Shown here: one piece after another, positions 6,087 through 15,365 of the stretch
Layout: the number at the start of each line of letters is the position of its first letter
How positions within the stretch are numbered: position 1 is the stretch's first letter
DNA from: Paractinoplanes abujensis
GTDB lineage: Bacteria; Actinomycetota; Actinomycetes; Mycobacteriales; Micromonosporaceae
Length of the DNA: 64,000 nucleotides
Reading direction: 5' to 3'
NCBI RefSeq assembly: GCF_014204895.1
Contig: NZ_JACHMF010000001.1
Span: forward strand, 4,092,001-4,156,000
Program-made: the position numbers and the translations under genes
Notes under the pieces: model-generated
Database searches by the model: none
What the model was told of the DNA's origin: nothing
The model's input: the letters and a program-made list of their open reading frames with translations, nothing else

Positions 6087-9071
6087 GTGTCACCCAGAAG
6101 ATCCGTTCAGTTCGCCGTCGCGGCCGCGGCGTCGGTGGCACTCGTGGCCGGCGGCGCCGGCGCTGCCCGCAGCGCACCGGCGGTGGCCACGAGCCTCTAC
6201 ATCGTGCAGTTGGCAGCACCGCCCGTCGCCGCGTACACCGGCGGTGTGACGGGTATTCCCGCGACCCGCCCCGCTCCGGGCGGCAAGGTCGACCTGGCCA
6301 GCAACGCCGTCAAGGCGTACCGGGCGCATCTGAGATCCGAGCGGCAGCGGACGCAGAAGCGGGTCGGCCTGTCAGCCTCGGAGGCGGTCTACGAGTACGA
6401 CGTCGCGTTCAGTGGTTACGCGGCGCGGTTGTCGGCCGGCGAGGCGCAGGCACTGCGACAAAGTCCCGGTGTGCTCGCCGTGTCGAAGAACACCGTGCAC
6501 AAGGCCGACACGATCTCCACACCGGAGATGCTGGGGCTGACCGGTCGCGGCGGCGTGTGGCAGCGCGAGTTCGGCGGCCCGTCCAAGGCCGGCCTCGGCG
6601 TGATCGTCGGCGTGCTCGACACCGGCATCTGGCCGGAGAACCCGGCCTTCGCCGCGCTGCCCAGCCCACGGCCGGACCAGCGCACCATCGACGCGAAGTG
6701 GCGCGGCGTGTGCCAGCGGGGCGAGGAGACCGACCCGGCGCGCACTGTCACCTGCAACAACAAGCTGATCGGAGCCCGCTACTACACCGAGGGCTCGCTC
6801 GACGAGACCAACGAACGCGAGTTCCGGTCGCCGCGCGACTACAACGGCCACGGCTCGCACACGGCCGGTACGGCTGTCGGCAACCATGACGTCCCGGCCA
6901 CGATCGACGGCCGCGTCGTCGGCGACGCGTCGGGCATGGCCCCGGCCGCCCGCCTCGCCGTCTACAAGGTGTTGTGGGACCAGGGCACCGGAAGCGGCAG
7001 CGGGTCGACCGTCGACCTGGTGGCGGCGATCAACGACGCCGTGGCCGACGGGGTCGACGTGATCAACTATTCGATCTCGGGTTCCACGTCGTCGTTCGTC
7101 GACCCGGTCGAGCTGGCCTTCCTCAACGCGGCCAACGCGGGCGTGTTCGTCGCCGCTTCGGCCGGCAACAGCGGCCCGGCCGCCGGCACCGTCGCGCACA
7201 ACTCGCCGTGGATCACCACCGTGGCCGCCAGCACCCACGACCGCGGCGCCGAGAAGTCCGTGACGCTGGGCAACGGCGTCACCTACCAGGGCGTGGGGCA
7301 GGGACCGGCCGTGCCGTCCGCCCCGCTGATCGACTCGCCGCAGGCCGGCCTGGCCGGGGCTCCGGCCAACGAGGTCGGGCTGTGCTACTCCGGCCGGCTC
7401 GATCCGGCCAAGGTGGCCGGCAAGATCGTCCTGTGCCTGCGCGGCGGTAACAGCCGTACCGACAAGAGCCTCGCTGTGCGACAGGCCGGCGGCGTCGGGA
7501 TGATCCTCTACAACAACCCCGACAACTCGGTCAACGCCGACTACCACTTCGTCCCGACCGTCCACGTCAACAGCGCGGCCGGGCTGGCGATCAAGGCGTA
7601 CGCGGCCGCGGCGGGGGCCACCGCGTCGCTGTCGGCCAGCACCCAGGTCAAGGTCCGGGCACCCGAGATGGCGGCCTTCTCGTCCCGCGGTCCCGCCCTG
7701 GCGGGCGGCGGCGACCTGCTCAAGCCGGACATCACGGCGCCCGGCGTCGACGTGGTGGCACCGGTCGCCCCGCCCAACAACAACGGCCGTACGTGGGACG
7801 CGTACTCCGGCACCTCGATGTCGAGCCCGCACATCGCCGGCCTGGCCGCCCTGATGGCCGGCGAGAACCCCGGCTGGTCACCGATGTGGATCAAATCGGC
7901 GATGATGACCACGGCCGGTCAGACGGACAACGCCGGTCAGCCGATCCAGCGGGCCGGCACGCCGGCGACGCCGCTGGACTTCGGCGCGGGGCACGTGCGG
8001 CCCGGCCGGGCCTACCGTCCGGGCCTGGTCTACGACTCGGCCTACCCCGACTGGATCCGCTTCGTCTGCGGCGCCGGGGCCACCGGTTCGGCCTGCGATC
8101 AGTACGGTTCGAGGGACCCGAGCGATCTCAACTACCCGTCGATCGCGGTCGGTGACCTGGCCGGCAAGCAGACCATCACCCGTACGGTGAAGAACGTCAG
8201 CAAACTGCCGGGGCTCTACGAGGCGAAGATCCAGGCGCCGGCCGGTACGACCGTGACGGTCACGCCCCAGCGGTTCGCCATCCTGCCCGGCAAGTCGGTG
8301 TCCTACAAGGTCACCGTCACCCGCACCGACGCGCCCGTCGGCCAGTGGTCCTTCGGCGCGCTCACGTGGGTCAACAAGGCCGGGTCGGGCGGGCTCGTCT
8401 CGTCCGACGTCCGCAGTCCGATCGCCGTACGGCCGGTTGCCCTCGCGGCCCCGGCCGAGGTCGAGGGCACCGGCGTCAGCGGGTCGGCGACGCTGCCGGT
8501 CACGCCCGGGTTCTCCGGCACGCTGACCGCCGCACCGGCCGGCCTGGTCGCCTCCACCGTCGAGCGGCGCCGCCTGGTCGGCACGGAGACCGATTTCGAC
8601 ACCGGCGCGCCGGCCGAGACACCCGCGGTGACCAAGGTGACGCTCACCGTGCCGGCCGGCACCCGCCTGGCCCGGGTGGCCACCTTCGACGCCGATCACC
8701 CGGCCGGCACCGACCTGGACCTGTTCGCCTACCGCGCCGGCACCAACACGCCGGCCGGGTCGAGCGGCGGCGGGACCGCGGAGGAGGAGATCACACTGCC
8801 GGCCGGTTCGTACGACATCTACGTCGTGCAGTTCGCTGTTCCGGCCGGAGTGACCGAGCAGGACGCGGTGCTGCACTCCTGGGTCGTCGGCGACACCGCC
8901 GCGGGGAACCTGACGGTCACCCCGGCCACCCAGCCGGTCACGCGGGGCGAGCCCGCCCGGGTGACCGCCGCCTGGACCGGCCTTACAGCCGGGACCCGGT
9001 ATCTGGGCGCGGTCGTCTACGGCGACGGCACGGCGCCCATCGGTCAGACCGTGCTGACAGTCAACCCGTGA
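6087..9071 (+). CDS. Secreted subtilisin-like serine protease (S8) with PA domain
   Basis: 994-residue exported protease of the large plant-subtilase-like type. A signal peptide (SPRRSVQFAVAAAASVALVA) is followed by an I9 propeptide with LYIVQL and AYRAHL. The catalytic triad is Asp about 178 (VGVLDTGIWPE), His about 255 (NGHGSHTAGT) and Ser about 577 (SGTSMSSPHIAGL). A PA insert with GKIVLCLRGG lies around residues 440-480. An Fn3-like domain (LNYPSIAV...RTVKNVS) and a C-terminal beta-rich prepeptidase-type region follow. GTG 6087 is preferred over ATG 6081 because GGGAGG is correctly spaced for it. Monocistronic, ending in a strong hairpin. Substrate not known. Confidence 0.95.
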   Translation: MSPRRSVQFAVAAAASVALVAGGAGAARSAPAVATSLYIVQLAAPPVAAYTGGVTGIPATRPAPGGKVDLASNAVKAYRAHLRSERQRTQKRVGLSASEAVYEYDVAFSGYAARLSAGEAQALRQSPGVLAVSKNTVHKADTISTPEMLGLTGRGGVWQREFGGPSKAGLGVIVGVLDTGIWPENPAFAALPSPRPDQRTIDAKWRGVCQRGEETDPARTVTCNNKLIGARYYTEGSLDETNEREFRSPRDYNGHGSHTAGTAVGNHDVPATIDGRVVGDASGMAPAARLAVYKVLWDQGTGSGSGSTVDLVAAINDAVADGVDVINYSISGSTSSFVDPVELAFLNAANAGVFVAASAGNSGPAAGTVAHNSPWITTVAASTHDRGAEKSVTLGNGVTYQGVGQGPAVPSAPLIDSPQAGLAGAPANEVGLCYSGRLDPAKVAGKIVLCLRGGNSRTDKSLAVRQAGGVGMILYNNPDNSVNADYHFVPTVHVNSAAGLAIKAYAAAAGATASLSASTQVKVRAPEMAAFSSRGPALAGGGDLLKPDITAPGVDVVAPVAPPNNNGRTWDAYSGTSMSSPHIAGLAALMAGENPGWSPMWIKSAMMTTAGQTDNAGQPIQRAGTPATPLDFGAGHVRPGRAYRPGLVYDSAYPDWIRFVCGAGATGSACDQYGSRDPSDLNYPSIAVGDLAGKQTITRTVKNVSKLPGLYEAKIQAPAGTTVTVTPQRFAILPGKSVSYKVTVTRTDAPVGQWSFGALTWVNKAGSGGLVSSDVRSPIAVRPVALAAPAEVEGTGVSGSATLPVTPGFSGTLTAAPAGLVASTVERRRLVGTETDFDTGAPAETPAVTKVTLTVPAGTRLARVATFDADHPAGTDLDLFAYRAGTNTPAGSSGGGTAEEEITLPAGSYDIYVVQFAVPAGVTEQDAVLHSWVVGDTAAGNLTVTPATQPVTRGEPARVTAAWTGLTAGTRYLGAVVYGDGTAPIGQTVLTVNP

Positions 9072-9078
9072 GGTGACG

Positions 9079-9109
9079 CGGGGACCCGGCCGCGCCGGCC
9101 GGGTCCCCG
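9079..9109 (+). terminator. Terminator-like hairpin after the subtilase gene
   Basis: CGGGGACCCGGC (9079-9090) pairs perfectly with GCCGGGTCCCCG (9098-9109) around a short loop. It begins 8 bases past the stop codon. There is no U-tract, as is usual for high-GC actinobacterial terminators. Confidence 0.7.
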
Positions 9110-9210
9110 CCGCCCGCAGCCGCTCCGCCTGACAAATACGAGGTGGGCAACGACCCCACCTTCTCCACGTCGGCGTGGTGCGGTGCCCATCCCCGTACCC
9201 GCTCGACCGG

Positions 9211-9410
9211 TCAGGCCTGGACCGCCGCGACGAGTGGCTGGGGGCCGGCATCCAGAGGATGGACACCGCGAGGATCAAGCACAGCACCGCATAACCTGCG
9301 ACGTACCAGCCGGGGTGGCCCTTGGGTTCGTGGTCCCCCGTCCAGAAGTACCGGAACATCTGCCAGCAGGCCAGCGGCACGACAACCAGCAGGACGCCGA
9401 CGACCGCCAT
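9211..9410 (-). CDS. Possible small two-span membrane protein, 3' end uncertain
   Basis: From ATG 9410 the frame reads two convincing hydrophobic helices, VGVLLVVVPLACW and YVAGYAVLCLILAVSILWM, separated by a short polar loop (FWTGDHEPKGHPG). After about 60 residues it turns into arginine/proline-rich text and runs antisense through the subtilase gene to 7878 without a stop. A one-base shift near 9230 would give a natural end (LVAAVQA, stop at 9211). Either a sequencing/indel frameshift or chance. Function unknown. Confidence 0.35.
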
Positions 9411-9636
9411 CGCCCGGTCGTTGCACCCGGTGAACGAGCAGGCGGCGAGAGCGGCTACGGCCCGATTCCTCGCAAGGGCGGTGCCCTGCACCGCCCACCC
9501 GCAGGCTTCGCGAGTGATGCACGCCTCTACCGGGTCGGGCACGGCCGGCTCTGCGTCGTCGAGCGCGTTATCTCGGGCCGGGACGTGGGTGAACAACCCC
9601 TCGGCATCCCATGGCTCGGGCGTACGGCCGGTTCGG

Positions 9637-11190
9637 CTACGCGGGCACGCTCAGGTGCTCGGCGCGGGCGTTCAACTGCTCTTCGAGCCGGACCTGCTCG
9701 GTGACGTCGTAGGCGTACTTGATCACCTTCACCGGCCGGCCGGACAGGTCCAGAATCGGGTTGTAGCTGGACTGGAGCCAGACGTCACGGCCGTCCTTGC
9801 CGCGCCGGTGGAAACGGCCGGAACGGAACTCACCGTTGCGCAGACGCGCCCACAGGTCCCGGTACTCGTCGGAGGCGGCGTACTCGTCGGTGCAGAACAT
9901 CGAGTGGTGCCGCCCGACGATCTCCTCCAGCGCATACCCGACGGTGTTCAGGAAGTTCTCGTTGGCCGTGAGGATCCGGCCGTCCAGGTCGAACTCGATC
10001 ACCGCCTGGGAGCGGTCGATCGCGGCCAGCCGACCGGCGTACTCGACGTTGCGCAGCTTCTCGGCCGTCACGTCGTTGGCGAACTTCACCACCTTCACCG
10101 GCTTGCCGTCGGCGTCGAGGATCGGGTTGTACGTCGCCCGGATCCACACCTCCCGGCCGTCCTTGGCGATACGCCGGTACTCGGCGGAGTGGAACTCCCC
10201 CCGGCCCAGCTTCTCCCAGAAGGCCCGGTACTCCGGCCGGTCCGCCTCCGCGGCGTCGACGAAGATCCGATGATGCCGGCCGACGATCTCCTCCAAGCGG
10301 TAACCCATCAGGCCGAGGAACACGTCGTTGGCCTCCAGCACGGTTCCCTCGAGGTCGAACTCGATGACCGCCTGCGAGCGCCGGATCGCGGTCACCTTGC
10401 CCTCGAAGTCGGCGTTGCGGGTCTTGGCCTCGGTCACGTCGCTGGCGAACTTGACCACCTTCCACGGCTTGCCGTCAGGGCCGAAGATCGGGTTGTAGGT
10501 GGCCTGAAGCCAGACGTCGCGGCCCTGCTTGCCGTAGCGGTGGAACTCCCCTGAGACGAACTCGCCCTGCCGCAGCCGGCGCCAGAAGTCCGCGTACTCG
10601 GCGGACTCCGCCGTGTCGGGCGACACGAACATCCGGTGGTGCCGGCCGATCACCTCGTCCGCGCCGTACCCGACCACGGCCAGGAAGTTCTCGTTGGCGT
10701 CCAGGATGTGGCCGTCGAGGTCGAACTCGATCACCGCCTGGGAGCGGGAAATCGCCTGGATCTTGCCCTGCGCGTCGGCTGCGGCCCGCTTGCCCTCGGT
10801 CACGTCGAGGGCGTGCTCGATCACCTTGACGACCTGGCCGGCGCGGTTCTTCACCGGCACCCAGCTCGAGCGGATCCACCGGTCGCCGCTGCCCTGCCAG
10901 AGCAGCCGGAACTCACCCGTATGGTTGCTGCCGGAACGCAGCTGTTCCCACAGACCGGCGTACTCGGCCGACCCGGACACTTCGGGCGATACCAGCGAGC
11001 GGTGTTCGGTGCCCACGATCTCGGCCGGGTCGGCGCCCACCAGCTCGGCGAAGGCATCGTTGGCCCGCAGGATCCGGCCCTCCGGGCTGTACTCGGCCGT
11101 GGCCGATCCGCGTTCGTACGCCTCGACCTGGCTCTGGAGCTCGGCCAGAAGCTCGTCCGCGCTCCCCGTGGTGGTTGTCTGATCCGACAC
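9637..11190 (-). CDS. Orphan sensor protein with four tandem PAS domains and no output domain
   Basis: 517 residues, consisting of four PAS-PAC units of about 122 residues with nothing else. Units 2-4 each begin SRSQAVIEFDLDG or the close variant RRSQAVIEFDLEG. They carry IGRHH or VGRHH just after the PAS core, continue with GREVWIRATYNPI-type strands and end VKFASDVTEAK. Unit 1 is more divergent. The C-terminus is a short helix (EEQLNARAEHLSVPA). There is no kinase, GGDEF, methyl-accepting or DNA-binding domain, so it must act through a partner or as a ligand/redox buffer. GTG 11190 has a GGGAGGA site. Divergent from the GlnR-like regulator. Ligand not known; haem or flavin is possible. Confidence 0.9.
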   Translation of the reverse strand: MSDQTTTTGSADELLAELQSQVEAYERGSATAEYSPEGRILRANDAFAELVGADPAEIVGTEHRSLVSPEVSGSAEYAGLWEQLRSGSNHTGEFRLLWQGSGDRWIRSSWVPVKNRAGQVVKVIEHALDVTEGKRAAADAQGKIQAISRSQAVIEFDLDGHILDANENFLAVVGYGADEVIGRHHRMFVSPDTAESAEYADFWRRLRQGEFVSGEFHRYGKQGRDVWLQATYNPIFGPDGKPWKVVKFASDVTEAKTRNADFEGKVTAIRRSQAVIEFDLEGTVLEANDVFLGLMGYRLEEIVGRHHRIFVDAAEADRPEYRAFWEKLGRGEFHSAEYRRIAKDGREVWIRATYNPILDADGKPVKVVKFANDVTAEKLRNVEYAGRLAAIDRSQAVIEFDLDGRILTANENFLNTVGYALEEIVGRHHSMFCTDEYAASDEYRDLWARLRNGEFRSGRFHRRGKDGRDVWLQSSYNPILDLSGRPVKVIKYAYDVTEQVRLEEQLNARAEHLSVPA

Positions 11191-11238
11191 GTCCGTGTCC
11201 TCCCGCTCGCAGTACCAACCCCTATGCTGATCGGTCGC

Positions 11239-11271
11239 GGGACGGACAACCTGAGTGGCCTGTCCGTTCCC
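11239..11271. promoter_or_regulatory. Inverted repeat upstream of the 4xPAS gene
   Basis: GGGACGGACA (11239-11248) and TGTCCGTTCCC (11261-11271) form a near-perfect inverted repeat with a 12-base spacer, 49 bp upstream of the PAS gene start and 180 bp upstream of the divergent regulator. It could be an operator or a leader hairpin. Confidence 0.4.
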
Positions 11272-11452
11272 CCAGCCGTCGAGCGTAGGGAGGGCCGGCC
11301 CGCGGACTGGCCGTCCAGCGCGGAGGAGCGAGAGCGATCCGCTGCCGCTGGTCTGATGTTGCGAGTGTCGTCTGCGTGCATCGGCGCGATATGCAGCAGA
11401 AACAGTTCGCGTTTAGCGTGGGCGCGGTCCGGGCCGCTACGGAAGGTACGTC

Positions 11453-12193
11453 ATGAGACTTTGCCTGCTGACAGACCGTCACCTCGACGTCCTGCCCGTA
11501 CTGGATCTGTTGCCGTTCGACGTCCAGGTCTCGCCCCATGACAAATGGGCCGAGGCTGTGCAGGATCCCCACCTGTCCGCCGTCTTGGTCGACGCCTCCG
11601 CCGAGTTGAGCCATGCACGTACCACCTGCCACGCTCTCCGCGCGAACGGGCTCAACGCCCCGGTGATCATCCTGGTTCGTGAAGCAGGCCTGGCCGCTGT
11701 CGGAGCCGACTGGTGCATCGACGACTTCGTACTGACCACCGCGGGACCGGCCGAGGTGGCAGCCCGCCTGAACCTGATCGCGGACCGGCACGCAGCCGGC
11801 AGCGAGGCGGCCGACGAACTGATCAGCATCGGCGACCTGACAATCGACCCCCACAGCTACACGATCAGGCTCCGTGGAGAGCTCCTGGCACTGACCTACA
11901 AGGAGTTCGAGCTGCTGAAATACCTGGCCCAGCAGCCCGGCCGGGTGTACAGCCGCGACCAGCTGCTGCGTGAGGTCTGGGGCTACGACTACTTCGGCGG
12001 CACACGAACCGTCGACGTGCACGTGCGACGGATCCGGGCCAAACTCGGCCCTCGCTGCGAGTCGATGATCGGCACTGTCCGGCAGGTCGGCTACAAGTTC
12101 ATCGCGCCGACGAACAGTGGTACAGAGCTGACCGGCCCGGCCCTCCGGCGTCCTGGTCTCGGACGGCGGAAGGTCCCCGCCGCAGCGAGCTGA
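11453..12193 (+). CDS. GlnR-like OmpR-family transcriptional regulator
   Basis: 246 residues. The N-terminal half is an atypical receiver with the GlnR-type motif GLAAVGADWCIDDFVLTTAG. The C-terminal half is a winged helix: LTYKEFELLKYLAQQPGRV, then WGYDYFGGTRTVDVHVRRIR and GTVRQVGYKF. In Streptomyces, GlnR activates and represses nitrogen assimilation genes without classical phosphorylation. The acidic pocket of normal receivers is not obvious here, as in GlnR. Start ATG 11453 has GGAAGG. Usual glnR neighbours are absent, so this could be a paralogue. It might control the nitrate genes of this window, but no GlnR box was located by eye. Confidence 0.85.
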   Translation: MRLCLLTDRHLDVLPVLDLLPFDVQVSPHDKWAEAVQDPHLSAVLVDASAELSHARTTCHALRANGLNAPVIILVREAGLAAVGADWCIDDFVLTTAGPAEVAARLNLIADRHAAGSEAADELISIGDLTIDPHSYTIRLRGELLALTYKEFELLKYLAQQPGRVYSRDQLLREVWGYDYFGGTRTVDVHVRRIRAKLGPRCESMIGTVRQVGYKFIAPTNSGTELTGPALRRPGLGRRKVPAAAS

Positions 12194-12369
12194 TCAATGC
12201 GCTGCAGGGCCAGGACGAGGCCGAGCAGGAACGCGGCGAGAACCAGCATGAGGGTGCCGGTCGCGACCATGGCCACGGTGTGGACGACGGTGGAGAGCGG
12301 CACGGCATGACGCCGGCGGGAGGACGTAACGCGGCCGCCGCTTCGTACCTGTTGACGTTGCGGCTGCAC
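12091..12369 (-). CDS. Possible small single-span membrane protein
   Basis: The frame contains one strong hydrophobic helix (VATGTLMLVLAAFLLGLVLA) followed by a basic tail, and overlaps the 3' end of the GlnR-like gene antisense. The start is uncertain: GTG 12369 has no clear ribosome site and inner ATGs exist. No family recognised; it may be spurious. Confidence 0.25.
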   Translation of the reverse strand: MQPQRQQVRSGGRVTSSRRRHAVPLSTVVHTVAMVATGTLMLVLAAFLLGLVLALQRIDQLAAAGTFRRPRPGRRRAGPVSSVPLFVGAMNL

Positions 12370-12429
12370 TGGTAGCGGCCCGGCCTAGCTGTACTGGTAA
12401 CGCATCTTGTCGTGCCTTCCGGCGGTACG

Positions 12430-12463
12430 GAACCCGCCCGGGACGGCTTGGCCGGGCGGGTTC
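12430..12463 (-). terminator. Terminator-like hairpin after the phytase-like gene
   Basis: GAACCCGCCCGG (12430-12441) pairs perfectly with CCGGGCGGGTTC (12452-12463), 12 bp stem with a 10-base loop, starting 12 bases beyond the stop codon of the minus-strand gene at 12475. Confidence 0.7.
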
Positions 12464-12474
12464 GTGGATGGTGT

Positions 12475-14661
12475 CTAGCGCAGGCCGGGGACGTCGACGA
12501 CGATCAGCTCAGTGTCGTCGGCACGGCCGGGAATGCGGCCGTCGTTGCCGGGGAAGTTGTTGTCGTTGGCCACCAGCACCTTGTCGCCGGAGAGCGGCAG
12601 GACCGACTCGACCGACTGCAGCGGGAACGAGAACAGCGGACCGACGCCGTACTCGTTCGGGCGGGCCGGGGTGGACACGCCGGACGGGTCGGCGATGCGC
12701 ATCAGGTCGACGGCGGTGCGTCGCGGGAGGACACCGGCGGCGCCGGCCTCGTCGAGGTCCGTGACGACCAGACGCTTGACCGCGGACTGCGGGCCCATCG
12801 CGTTGTCCCGCTCGATCAACAGCAGCTGCCGGCCGTCCAGCACCGCGGCGTCACCCACCACGAGCGACGGATCGTCGACGCGGAAGGTCCAGGTGCGGCC
12901 GGTGTAGCGGTTGGCCCGTACGTCGAACTCGTACACGATCCGGCGGCGCTGGTCGGGGTCGTCGGTGCGGGCGCCCTCGAGGATCGGGTAGAGCGTCTTG
13001 CCGTCGCGGCTGACCGCCATCGCCTCGAAGCCGCGGCTGGCCGGCACGGTCGCGGTCTCCCCCGGCGCCAGGTCCGGCGACTGGGGCGACTTGCCGCCGT
13101 CGGGCAGCGGGACGGGCGCCTGCAACACCTTGCCGGTGCGGTCGGTGCGGACCAGGTACGGCCCGAACTCCTCGCCCAGCCACAGGTCACCGCGGTAGTC
13201 CCGGGCCAGCGACTCGATGTCGAAGTCGGCCCCGGTCAGCAGCCGGTCCTTGGTGTTCGCGTTGACGATCGGGAACGGCACCTTGCGGTCGGGGTCGCGG
13301 AAGCTGATGAAGCCGCGGACGTCGACCTTGTGCGTGCGGTAGTCCGGGTCGATGCGGTAGGCGCGGAGCAGGAAGTCGGCCGAGTTGTTCTTCGCGCCGA
13401 AACCGTTGTCCGGCATGGCGAGCAGGTGGCGGCCGGACCGGTCACCGGCGTCGGCCGGGATCACGGCGGAGAAACCGGGGATCGGCTGGCCGGGGAACGG
13501 CGGGGTGATGCCGTTGACCGTGGCCGGGTCCAGCTGCGTGCCGGAGACCGGGCCGGGCTGGTAGGCCGTGGCGGACAGGATCGCCCGCCCCCGCAGCGTC
13601 GCCGTCGGGCGGATCGTGACGGCCAGCTTGTAGAGCCGGGTGATCTGGGTGGCGCTGCCGTTGTCGTCGGAGATCAGGTGCAGCACGCGACGGCCGCCGG
13701 GCAGCCGCTCGCCGAGCGCCATCCCCTCGACGTTGTCGAGCAGCGGGTTGGGCTGCGGCTGCTTCGCGGTCGCGCCGGAAGGCGGGCAGTTCACGAGGTC
13801 GACCAGCAGTTCCTTGCCGAGCCAGGCACGCGGGTCGGTAAGCGTCGTCAGCGACTCGACCCCGGTCACGTCGGGCGCGCCGGTGGCCGAGACCCGATAG
13901 ATCCGTACGGTGTTGCCGACGCCCGCGGTGAAGCCCCGCTCCAGGGCGAGCAACTGGTCGTCGCCGAGTGCCACCAGCTCGACCAGGCCCAGCGCCGGGT
14001 CGGTGCGGTACGCGTACTGAGAAATCGGTTTGTCCTTCTCGTACCGGATGATCCGGTGCCCGCCGCCGTCGCCGGCCAGCGGGCCCTCCATGCCGGCGTA
14101 GAGCACCCGGCGGTCCGGGGTGGTGGCCAACGCCTCGAAGGTCTGGTTGACCGCCGCCTGGCCGGCCGGCGTCACCTGGAACCGCGCCGGCACCGGCAGC
14201 GAGGCGATTTCCCGGCCGTCCGCGAGTCCGAACCGGCGGATCGACGGTTCCCGCTCGGAGCTGGCCAGCACGGTCCGCCCGGACCGCTCGACCACGAGCC
14301 CCTCACCGTCAAAATCGGTTCCCGTGTACGCCGTCCCGTCCGCTCGAGTCAGGAAAGTGACCCCGCGGACGGCCTTGCGGGCCAGGTCCACGTCGTAGAT
14401 GCGAGCCGGGGTGGTGCCGATGTTGTCGACCAGCGCCAGCGCCCGCGAGCCCCGGGCCGGCGCCAGCGCGGACAGCCCCGCGACCTGGGTGCCCTGGAAC
14501 GTGGTCTTGTCGAGCGCGTCGGAGAAGCCGAGCAGCGAGGCGTCGGGCCCGCAGGACTTCGGGTTGCCGGCCGTGGCGGGTGCGGCGGGCACCACCGCCA
14601 GCGCTGAGATCACAACGGTCGCCGCGGCGGCCGCCATCGTCTGTCGTGAGGTTGTCGTCAC
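12475..14661 (-). CDS. Secreted phytase-like/esterase-like beta-propeller protein
   Basis: 728 residues with a signal peptide (TTTSRQTMAAAAATVVISAL then VPAAPATAG). The mature protein has an N-terminal beta-rich part (TDFDGEGLVVERSGR, residues about 90-330) and a C-terminal domain of the esterase-like activity of phytase family. Diagnostic segments are AMPDNGFGAKNNSADF, DIESLARDYRGDLWLGEEFG, GFEAMAVSRDGKTLYPILE and LLIERDN. Homologues are predicted phosphoesterases; the exact substrate is not known. GTG 14661 is chosen since it begins the signal peptide, though its ribosome site is weak. Single gene with its own terminator. Confidence 0.87.
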   Translation of the reverse strand: MTTTSRQTMAAAAATVVISALAVVPAAPATAGNPKSCGPDASLLGFSDALDKTTFQGTQVAGLSALAPARGSRALALVDNIGTTPARIYDVDLARKAVRGVTFLTRADGTAYTGTDFDGEGLVVERSGRTVLASSEREPSIRRFGLADGREIASLPVPARFQVTPAGQAAVNQTFEALATTPDRRVLYAGMEGPLAGDGGGHRIIRYEKDKPISQYAYRTDPALGLVELVALGDDQLLALERGFTAGVGNTVRIYRVSATGAPDVTGVESLTTLTDPRAWLGKELLVDLVNCPPSGATAKQPQPNPLLDNVEGMALGERLPGGRRVLHLISDDNGSATQITRLYKLAVTIRPTATLRGRAILSATAYQPGPVSGTQLDPATVNGITPPFPGQPIPGFSAVIPADAGDRSGRHLLAMPDNGFGAKNNSADFLLRAYRIDPDYRTHKVDVRGFISFRDPDRKVPFPIVNANTKDRLLTGADFDIESLARDYRGDLWLGEEFGPYLVRTDRTGKVLQAPVPLPDGGKSPQSPDLAPGETATVPASRGFEAMAVSRDGKTLYPILEGARTDDPDQRRRIVYEFDVRANRYTGRTWTFRVDDPSLVVGDAAVLDGRQLLLIERDNAMGPQSAVKRLVVTDLDEAGAAGVLPRRTAVDLMRIADPSGVSTPARPNEYGVGPLFSFPLQSVESVLPLSGDKVLVANDNNFPGNDGRIPGRADDTELIVVDVPGLR

Positions 14662-14764
14662 GTGGATACCGTGCAAGAACGGCGGGAACACAGCGTGCCA
14701 TCGTTCCCGCGCAATGGTCACCACGCAGTGAACAACTTCTCCACCGTACGGGGACCCGCTCCGC

Positions 14765-15067
14765 TCATCCGGGGTCGCGGGTCTCCTCCAGGCTGGGCCG
14801 ATGGACGAGGCACTGCTGCACTTTCTCGCGCAGAACACCCACTTCCAGCCAGTCTGAGCTGCGCCCACCTCGGCGCCGGCCGCCCCGAGTACGGCGCCAC
14901 GGGCGGAGAGGGAGCATCTCGCGTCCGGACTGAACGTCGTTGAGGGCGTCATCCAGCCCGAGCAGGGTCAGCCGCAGGAAGTCGCGGAAGGCGACGAACG
15001 AGTCGAACTCGTCGACGGTGATCTTGCCGAAGTCGCGGAGGCTCACGCCCGCGGGAACGGCAGTCAC
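14765..15067 (-). CDS. Hypothetical protein
   Basis: 100 residues. The first half is protein-like and acidic (SLRDFGKITVDEFDSFVAFRD, LTLLGLDDALNDV); the second half is arginine-rich and less convincing. GTG 15067 has GAGAGG ten bases upstream. No family recognised. Lies upstream of the phytase-like gene in the same orientation with a 103 bp gap. Confidence 0.4.
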   Translation of the reverse strand: MTAVPAGVSLRDFGKITVDEFDSFVAFRDFLRLTLLGLDDALNDVQSGREMLPLRPWRRTRGGRRRGGRSSDWLEVGVLREKVQQCLVHRPSLEETRDPG

Positions 15068-15365
15068 ATTGCGGGAAGCCTCTCCATGCCCTGCGGGTAC
15101 TCATACCTGGAGCGTCATGAAAAATGCAGGTCAGCGCGCTTCACGACAGAGTTGAGAGGGTCATCGAGCCAGAGCGGGTCAGGCCGGCTCGGCCCGCGCG
15201 TCAGCCGGGGCCTCCTTTCCACTGCATGGGTCAGCACGGATCTCTACGAACGCACCCAGCGAACATGCTGTCGAGATGTCGGCTGGTGCTGGATGGTCGT
15301 CGACTGGCCCACCGCCCCGGCAAGCAAACCTAGGGCGCTGTGCAATGTTTGCGCTGGACAACGGG

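Noticed and set aside
6372..7832. 486-codon minus-strand frame within the subtilase gene
   Set aside because: Low-complexity Arg/Gly/Val product typical of antisense frames in high-GC DNA; the plus strand encodes the conserved protease.
12412..14607. 731-codon plus-strand frame opposite the phytase-like gene
   Set aside because: Antisense shadow with no motif; the minus strand has signal peptide and family motifs.
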